Positions 14,423 through 19,058 of a stretch of 19,058 bases of DNA are shown piece by piece. The stretch lies in contig JAHRWI010000331.1 in NCBI GenBank assembly GCA_019090225.1, positions 1 through 19,058 of the forward strand, written 5' to 3'. Position numbers and translations under genes: made by a program. Origin of the DNA: Porticoccaceae bacterium (GTDB lineage: Bacteria; Pseudomonadota; Gammaproteobacteria; Pseudomonadales; Porticoccaceae). Below the pieces are notes generated by a model that was not told the origin of the DNA, ran no database searches, and saw nothing but the letters and a program-made list of their open reading frames with translations. Positions within the stretch are counted from its first letter, which is position 1, and every line of letters begins with the position of its first letter.

Positions 14423-14830
14423 TTAATCGCTACGCTGTAATAGCTCGACCCAATTACCATCCGGGTCTTCGATCATGGATATGGTAATGCCAGGTCGTGC
14501 CTCCATAGGAGCCACTGCTATTTTATAGCCCGCCGCCTCACACTCTTCAGTCGCTTCGACTAAATTATCAACTGAAATCGTAAAATATCGCAGACCCGTT
14601 GCTCCGCGCATACCACCTGGAGGTGCCGTGGCTTTGGGGTCTTTGCCATGCACCACTATTTTTAGCACCGTGGTGCCGCAAATTAATCGTGTCATTTTAC
14701 CGCCCCCAGGCAAGGGCAACTCGCTCTCAAGCTCTAAACCCAGCGTATCTCGATAAAATGCTAATAAGGGCTGTGCGTCTTTAGTAACCAATCCAAGATC
14801 AATGGAATCTTTAATTATATTGGCGGGCAT
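14423..14830 (-). CDS. VOC (glyoxalase/dioxygenase fold) protein
   Basis: A 135-residue vicinal-oxygen-chelate protein with two beta-alpha-beta-beta-beta modules (about 11-60 and 80-131). It ends in the hallmark DPDGNWVELLQ, with Glu129 as likely metal ligand; at the first-module position where glyoxalases have His, the strand reads DLGLVTKD, without His, so full glyoxalase-type metal binding is uncertain. I chose the ATG at 14830 because AGGAG stands 6 nt upstream; a longer frame open to 14875 adds 15 residues with no ribosome-binding site. It is upstream of the OYE gene in the same direction. Possible jobs are epimerase, ring-cleavage dioxygenase-like or glyoxalase-like; the sequence alone cannot decide. 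Confidence 0.85.
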   Translation of the reverse strand: MPANIIKDSIDLGLVTKDAQPLLAFYRDTLGLELESELPLPGGGKMTRLICGTTVLKIVVHGKDPKATAPPGGMRGATGLRYFTISVDNLVEATEECEAAGYKIAVAPMEARPGITISMIEDPDGNWVELLQRSD

Positions 14831-14976
14831 AATAATCTCCTGCTTTAATTTTTGTTGGAAATAATAAGGCTTCATTTCAATTTTTTACAAATCAGTAGTT
14901 TTGATAAGCGCCTATTTTTAGAGACGCCCTTGAATAATTTTTCGGGGGATGCCCATGCTTGTCGGGGACATATACA

Positions 14977-14999
14977 AATCAATCGAAACTAACCCCATC
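14977..14999 (-). repeat. Left arm of 23-bp inverted repeat flanking the lipoprotein gene
   Basis: Read on the minus strand it begins GATGGGGT and matches the segment at 17867-17889 at 18 of 23 positions by my count; the shared core is GATGGGGT, then AGT, and ATTGA. It lies 37 bp beyond the stop codon of the 937-residue gene. A GTCGGGGACATATAC stretch just to its left (14961-14975) recalls sequences seen beside REP-associated (Y1-type) transposase genes, but no transposase is present. Confidence 0.5.
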
Positions 15000-15036
15000 A
15001 ATTCCCACTGACGTATGGTAAACACAGAGCGGGTAA

Positions 15037-17850
15037 CTATTGCCCTCGCCTTCTATCTCTGACATCGCGTTCCTTATGATACTCAGTCCATTTTAGCGGC
15101 CGTCTGCAATCGTACCAATTGCCATTGACGTGTTGGCCATTAGGACAGTCGGTGATCTCAAGAGCTCGTCTTAAAGTTTTTTCCCCAGACAGTATAAGTT
15201 GCAGCGGACCATCACAGATAAAACTCCCTGATTTGGTTTCCCAACAATAAGCCCAGGCTTGTTTTCCAGAATCCTGTGTTTGTAACGCTTCTTTTAACCC
15301 TGAATCAGAACCAGTGTTTTCACTATTAACAGAATCGCCAGGATATCCATCCCTAGTGTTCGCTTTTGAGCTGGTGTTTTGTTGTGGATCAGCTTGAGAA
15401 CGTTGTCTTTGTTTCTGGCACTGTCCTTCATAAGCCTCAGTGATATTAGGACTATCGCAGGTATAGGCGTATCCATGATGCGGGATATTATTACCCACAC
15501 TGTAATCACATGATGAGCCAGTCCATCTCTTACCAGCATTTATACAGTTTTCTTTCTCATCACTAAAAGTGTTGTTCGCTGATGGCTTTCGAGTGGTTTG
15601 GCGGGTTGTTGGAGTCAATTTATAATGTGTTTGGGGAGAATTACTTCGAGTTAAAGTCGAAGTAATTGAAGCGTTATTGGCAGTTTGCGCATTACGCATA
15701 GATGCATTTATGTCTTGCATCGTTTGACGTTCCATTCTTTCAATGTTGTCCCATGAAGTATCTCTTTGCTGCTCTGATTGTCGCCATACCGCAGCGGTTT
15801 CCGCATTACTCTGTCGGATCCTTGCTTGGAGTCTATTGTATTTTTCCGTGCTGACTCTTTCATCTTCTTCCAACTCTCGGCGTTCTGCTTCCTTTTCAGC
15901 ACTCCTTCTTGCAGAGTAATTTTCTTTTGCCATGATGATTTGGCGGTCTTTCTCTGCCCACCTTTCTTTAGAGTTTCTGTTAACCTCAATTGCCTTCAGT
16001 CTCTTCTTATCAACCCATAATGATTTTTTGTGGTCGTTGCGTTTTGCGTAGGCCATGAGGCCTTTGTCAAAAATTTTCGTATCTCCTTCTATATATCCGT
16101 CATAAAGTTCAAGGCGGTACTCATAGAAGCGATCCCAGCCCTCAGTTGACCCTGAGATATCCATACACGTTTCTAAATAGTTCCTCACTTCATAGTAGCC
16201 AAATCCTGGGCATTTCATTTGTCCCCTAGTAAGCTCAGCGTATAAACTCCTTCCGTAAGGACTGCCGTTACCGCAATACCGGGGTTCATAATGCTTACGG
16301 CTCTTCTCTAAAAGGTACTCAACATGTGCATCGCAATTTTTTCTGGCTTCAGGAAATAAGGCCTGTTGATAAGCAAAATCGTCCCTATCATGCTGGCCGT
16401 TAACAGCTATTTCGATTTCTATAAACCAATTTTTTATTTCATATTGCAGGCTGGACTCGTATTCAAGGCTTGGGCCGACATACTTTAGGTCATCGCGAAA
16501 ATTTTCGTTAGCGCGAAAGTAACGTCCATCGAGCAAGGCCCTCTTCAGGTGCTCTTTTGCCCTATGGATACTAGGCCTAGGGTAAGAGGTTTCTTTAGGG
16601 TAAGGCTCCGGGTTATATGTTTTTAGGCACCAAACATGAAGGTTTTTGAGGTATTCCAGGTCAACCCCTGGAATACCTCTGGAGCTACTATAAGACGCAG
16701 TGCTTTGGGGTTCGTGTTTATTACATTGATATAAAATCATGCTCGCTTCCGCCCACCCTAATGCCGCTGATTTTTCAAGATAGTACAGGTATTTATCGGT
16801 ATCTATCCCCTCAGTGTTACTGCTTCTAAAATTACCTAAGCGAAAATATCCCACCCTGTATGCCAATGCAGCCATAAACGCGTCATAGGCATGCCCACTA
16901 TCAGCGTTCTTGATTGCACGCTTGTGGATTTTCTTTGAAATACCCATTTCGTGTATTTTTACACCTTTGCGGCCATTCGGTACAAACATGTCTCTATATA
17001 GTTTGCTGGATTTTGCGTAAGTTGGGTCGATTTGTTCCAACGGTATTGTGTTTGACGCAGTATAAGTGTGGTCACTATCAGCATTGTTGCTTGCGGTGCT
17101 AAAGTTATCCTTGTTGGTTTCTGCTTTGACCTGTAGAAGCTGACCAATATTATTTATTTCAACAGATGCCTGAGGTTTGGCTAGTTGAGTTGTATCAGGT
17201 GTAGCCCTGGCTAAATCAAGATTACTTCCTGCATTATTGTCTACTAAAGTAATATCTGCCGTCACTGTGTGGTATGCCCCCCACAGCGGATCCATGGCGT
17301 TTCGATCCATAAGCCTACACTTCATCAAGTCCTCATGATGATATGTTATCCCTCCCGCTTTCCAACTGAACTCCTTTTTGGGCGCGCTAAATTTTCCGCA
17401 TGATTTAATACCGCTCTTATTTGAGGTTAGATAAATATCTGGCTCCTCTAGGCATTTTTTCTGATCTGCAAGGTAAAGTTGCCGTTTAACAGGGGGAAAA
17501 TAGTCACAGATAATTACTGCTACAGAGCTTCTTGCCATTTCAAGATCAAAAAGCGAAAAAAGTTCACCAGTCCCCTCAGGCAAACCATTTTCAATCCTAA
17601 ATGAATGACTGCCTGGAACCGCCTTAAAACTAATGAAGTGCCGATAATCACCCGTAGTAAATTCCCCAATCCGTTCCCCATTAGCTAAAATATCATAGCC
17701 GTCAGGGCCTAACATATAGATCTTAGCGTTCTCAGTGTCGCCATTAAATTGAGTTACTACTTCAGGCATACCACTACAAGCTGCAAGGGTAAGGAAAAGA
17801 CCACTTATTAATAATTTTTTATACACAGAATTTTTCACATAATTGTTCAA
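15037..17850 (-). CDS. Large modular lipoprotein of unknown function
   Basis: 937 residues; I recognise no full-length family. Order of parts: lipoprotein signal 1-24 ending in LAAC with Cys25; a PEGA- or DUF2846-like beta domain (about 41-145) with DILANGERIGEF and AVPGSHSF; a Ser/Thr/Asn-rich segment (about 200-275); a region with one Sel1-like repeat, YLYYLEKSAALGWAEASMIL (355-374); a Tyr/Cys-rich segment (about 400-600); a long charged coiled coil (about 607-715); a Gln/Ser/Thr linker; and two small Cys-containing modules, CINAGKRWTGSSC (769-781) and a C-terminal block with Cys869, 879, 902, 915 around FICDGPLQ. The sequence predicts a periplasm- or surface-facing scaffold. The start is uncertain: TTG at 17850 or GTG at 17838, both with weak ribosome-binding sites. 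It is AT-richer to the eye than the neighbouring catabolic genes and lies between inverted repeats; horizontal gain is plausible. Confidence 0.75.
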   Translation of the reverse strand: MNNYVKNSVYKKLLISGLFLTLAACSGMPEVVTQFNGDTENAKIYMLGPDGYDILANGERIGEFTTGDYRHFISFKAVPGSHSFRIENGLPEGTGELFSLFDLEMARSSVAVIICDYFPPVKRQLYLADQKKCLEEPDIYLTSNKSGIKSCGKFSAPKKEFSWKAGGITYHHEDLMKCRLMDRNAMDPLWGAYHTVTADITLVDNNAGSNLDLARATPDTTQLAKPQASVEINNIGQLLQVKAETNKDNFSTASNNADSDHTYTASNTIPLEQIDPTYAKSSKLYRDMFVPNGRKGVKIHEMGISKKIHKRAIKNADSGHAYDAFMAALAYRVGYFRLGNFRSSNTEGIDTDKYLYYLEKSAALGWAEASMILYQCNKHEPQSTASYSSSRGIPGVDLEYLKNLHVWCLKTYNPEPYPKETSYPRPSIHRAKEHLKRALLDGRYFRANENFRDDLKYVGPSLEYESSLQYEIKNWFIEIEIAVNGQHDRDDFAYQQALFPEARKNCDAHVEYLLEKSRKHYEPRYCGNGSPYGRSLYAELTRGQMKCPGFGYYEVRNYLETCMDISGSTEGWDRFYEYRLELYDGYIEGDTKIFDKGLMAYAKRNDHKKSLWVDKKRLKAIEVNRNSKERWAEKDRQIIMAKENYSARRSAEKEAERRELEEDERVSTEKYNRLQARIRQSNAETAAVWRQSEQQRDTSWDNIERMERQTMQDINASMRNAQTANNASITSTLTRSNSPQTHYKLTPTTRQTTRKPSANNTFSDEKENCINAGKRWTGSSCDYSVGNNIPHHGYAYTCDSPNITEAYEGQCQKQRQRSQADPQQNTSSKANTRDGYPGDSVNSENTGSDSGLKEALQTQDSGKQAWAYCWETKSGSFICDGPLQLILSGEKTLRRALEITDCPNGQHVNGNWYDCRRPLKWTEYHKERDVRDRRRGQ

Positions 17851-17866
17851 TTAATTTTCTAGAACC

Positions 17867-17889
17867 GATGGGGTCAGTCTTAATTGACT
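17867..17889 (+). repeat. Right arm of 23-bp inverted repeat flanking the lipoprotein gene
   Basis: Begins GATGGGGTCAGT and is the partner of 14977-14999. It lies 16 bp upstream of the lipoprotein start and 22 bp from the nitronate monooxygenase stop. The two arms point their GATGGGG ends toward the gene. GGGGTCAG-type sequences are common next to mobile Y1-transposase elements, an association recalled, not tested. Confidence 0.5.
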
Positions 17890-17911
17890 CTTCTCGATAA
17901 ACACACACCCT

Positions 17912-18925
17912 CTAATTCCCGCTCAAACCACCCGAAACACGCCCCAGCGCCTCACTAGCCTGCTCCATCAATTCCCTAATAATCTCTGCCGCTGGTTTAA
18001 CATCATGTATCAAGGCCGATGACTGCCCCGCCGCCAGCGCACCAATATCCGTTTTGCCATCTCGCCGCCCTGCCATGTAGGGATCTTCGCCCAGCCACTC
18101 GGTGACGTTGGGCATCTGGTCGGGGAAGGGTTTGAGCGTCGCCATCAACTCCGGGGTTTCCCAGGCCGCTGTGGTTTCGTTGCGAATCATGCGGCAGGGT
18201 TTGCCGGAAAAACACCGAGTGCGGATGGTGCCTTCGTCGTCACTGTCGACAATACTATTTTTATAATTGTCGTGCCCCCAGGCTTCTGTGCAGGCAATAA
18301 ATCGCGTACCTAACCAAACGCCAATTGCGCCCATTACCAGAGCTGCGGCAATACCACGACCGTCGGCGATACCGCCTGCTGCCAATACGGGAATATCTAC
18401 GGCATCTATCGCCGCTGGAAAGAGTGTCATGGAACCGACTCTGCCTGTGTGGCCACCGCCATCGTAGCCCTGAGCGATAATGGCATCGACGCCGCTATCG
18501 GCCAGGCGTTTGGCATTTTTGGTATTACCGGTCAAGCTCAGAATCTTCATGCCCGCTGCGTGACAGCGCTCGACAATGGGTGCAGGATTACCCAGGCCAC
18601 TGGCAATCACCGGGACTTTTTCGTCAAAGACGACTTCGATATGGTCTTCGACATCCTTGCTGAACATCGCCACATTTTTGCCCCCGGCACTGGAGAACAG
18701 AATATCCACGGCAAAGGGTTTATCGGTGATGGAGCGAACGATGCGGATTTCCTCCCGCAGCTCTTCGCCGGTCATGGTGCCTGCACCGATGGTGCCCAAA
18801 CCACCGGCGGCAGAAACGGCGCCCGCCAGCGGCCCCCGCGCTACAAAGCCCATACCTGCCTGAATAATGGGATATTCAATACCGACCAAATCGCACAAGG
18901 GTGTTTTTAGTGCCGGGTGATACAT
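17912..18925 (-). CDS. Nitronate monooxygenase-like FMN enzyme
   Basis: A 337-residue TIM-barrel flavoprotein of the nitronate monooxygenase/2-nitropropane dioxygenase family, which also contains FabK enoyl reductases. Visible: PIIQAGMGFVARGPLAGAVS near the N-terminus (19-38), AQGYDGGGHTG (151-161) with His159 at the catalytic-base position, FMN-phosphate loops LAAGGIADGRG (181-191) and LGTRF (205-209), and GQSSAL (300-305) near the end. Family members oxidise alkyl nitronates; in catabolic clusters some are thought to act on other substrates or to detoxify. GAGG lies 8 nt before the ATG at 18925. It is upstream of the lipoprotein gene on the same strand and downstream of a probable hydrolase that leaves the window. 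Confidence 0.9.
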   Translation of the reverse strand: MYHPALKTPLCDLVGIEYPIIQAGMGFVARGPLAGAVSAAGGLGTIGAGTMTGEELREEIRIVRSITDKPFAVDILFSSAGGKNVAMFSKDVEDHIEVVFDEKVPVIASGLGNPAPIVERCHAAGMKILSLTGNTKNAKRLADSGVDAIIAQGYDGGGHTGRVGSMTLFPAAIDAVDIPVLAAGGIADGRGIAAALVMGAIGVWLGTRFIACTEAWGHDNYKNSIVDSDDEGTIRTRCFSGKPCRMIRNETTAAWETPELMATLKPFPDQMPNVTEWLGEDPYMAGRRDGKTDIGALAAGQSSALIHDVKPAAEIIRELMEQASEALGRVSGGLSGN

Positions 18926-19000
18926 GACTTTGCCTCGCGAGTGCTGGATCTTTGCAGAGTAAAAGCTATCCAGTTAAAACCGTTCCCTTAAAACCGCCCC

Positions 19001-19058
19001 TTAAAAAGGCGCACCGCTAAAGAAGCGCCCAGGGTTAACGTCCATGATGTGATTGATA
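19001..19058 (-). CDS. C-terminal end of a probable TIM-barrel hydrolase (cut by window edge)
   Basis: One minus-strand frame runs in from the right edge and stops at TAA (19001-19003), giving 18 residues ending NPGRFFSGAPF. An NP-x-R-x-F ending is typical of phosphotriesterase-like and other amidohydrolase-superfamily TIM barrels (compare the usual DNPRRFF). The gap to the nitronate monooxygenase start is 75 bp, fitting an operon. Only 18 residues are seen, so this is a tentative call. Confidence 0.4.
   Translation of the reverse strand, partial: INHIMDVNPGRFFSGAPF

Noticed and set aside
14831..14875. 15-residue N-terminal extension of the VOC protein
   Set aside because: The internal ATG at 14830 has AGGAG at ideal spacing and begins at the family's usual point; the upstream start has none.

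Overview
The window reads as chromosomal DNA of a marine-type gammaproteobacterium with moderate GC. The basis is the gene content: paired HAE3/MMPL-type RND proteins with a YCF48-like beta-propeller, a RecQ with a C-terminal HTH, an NrtS-like small protein, and a dense set of acyl-CoA and xenobiotic catabolism genes of the kind seen in Spongiibacteraceae/BD1-7-like lineages. The assignment is inferred from memory of such gene sets; no rRNA or marker gene is present to prove it.

Layout. (1) 1-4137, minus strand: a YCF48-like exported or lipoprotein beta-propeller, then a complete RND transporter, then the N-terminal third of a close RND paralogue cut by the window edge. A strong hairpin terminator separates the two RND genes. 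(2) 4138-4925: a long divergent intergenic region with no convincing protein gene, but with a perfect TATAAT box and a perfect 18-bp terminator hairpin that belongs to neither flanking gene, so possibly a small RNA. (3) 4926-7052, plus strand: recQ. (4) 7096-7314, minus: a 72-residue NrtS-like membrane protein. (5) 7423-10708, minus: a catabolic run in transcription order class II aldolase, enoyl-CoA hydratase-like protein, small GIY-YIG-like protein, acyl-CoA dehydrogenase. It starts from a divergent promoter with a 19-bp spacer and a palindrome, shared with the EthD-domain gene (10813-11190, plus). (6) 11247-12897: a MAPEG membrane protein (minus) and, divergent from it, an amidohydrolase-2 family hydrolase (plus), closed by a bidirectional terminator. 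(7) 13150-14830, minus: an old-yellow-enzyme family reductase preceded by a VOC/glyoxalase-fold protein. (8) 15037-17850, minus: an unrecognised 937-residue lipoprotein, AT-richer to the eye and bracketed by 23-bp imperfect inverted repeats. (9) 17912-18925, minus: a nitronate monooxygenase-like flavoprotein, preceded at the right edge by the last residues of a probable TIM-barrel hydrolase.

Taken together, regions 5-7 and 9 look like a catabolic island for a hydrophobic, possibly cyclic or oxygenated compound. Flavin reductases, a ring-cleavage-type VOC protein, an amidohydrolase and an aldolase would feed an acyl-CoA beta-oxidation step, and the RND/YCF48 module would move a hydrophobic molecule across the envelope. 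The substrate cannot be read from the sequence. The parts that known families explain least are the 937-residue lipoprotein with its flanking repeats, the GIY-YIG-like protein inside the acyl-CoA operon, the orphan promoter/terminator pair near 4.2 kb, and short tandem repeats that recur just after stop codons.
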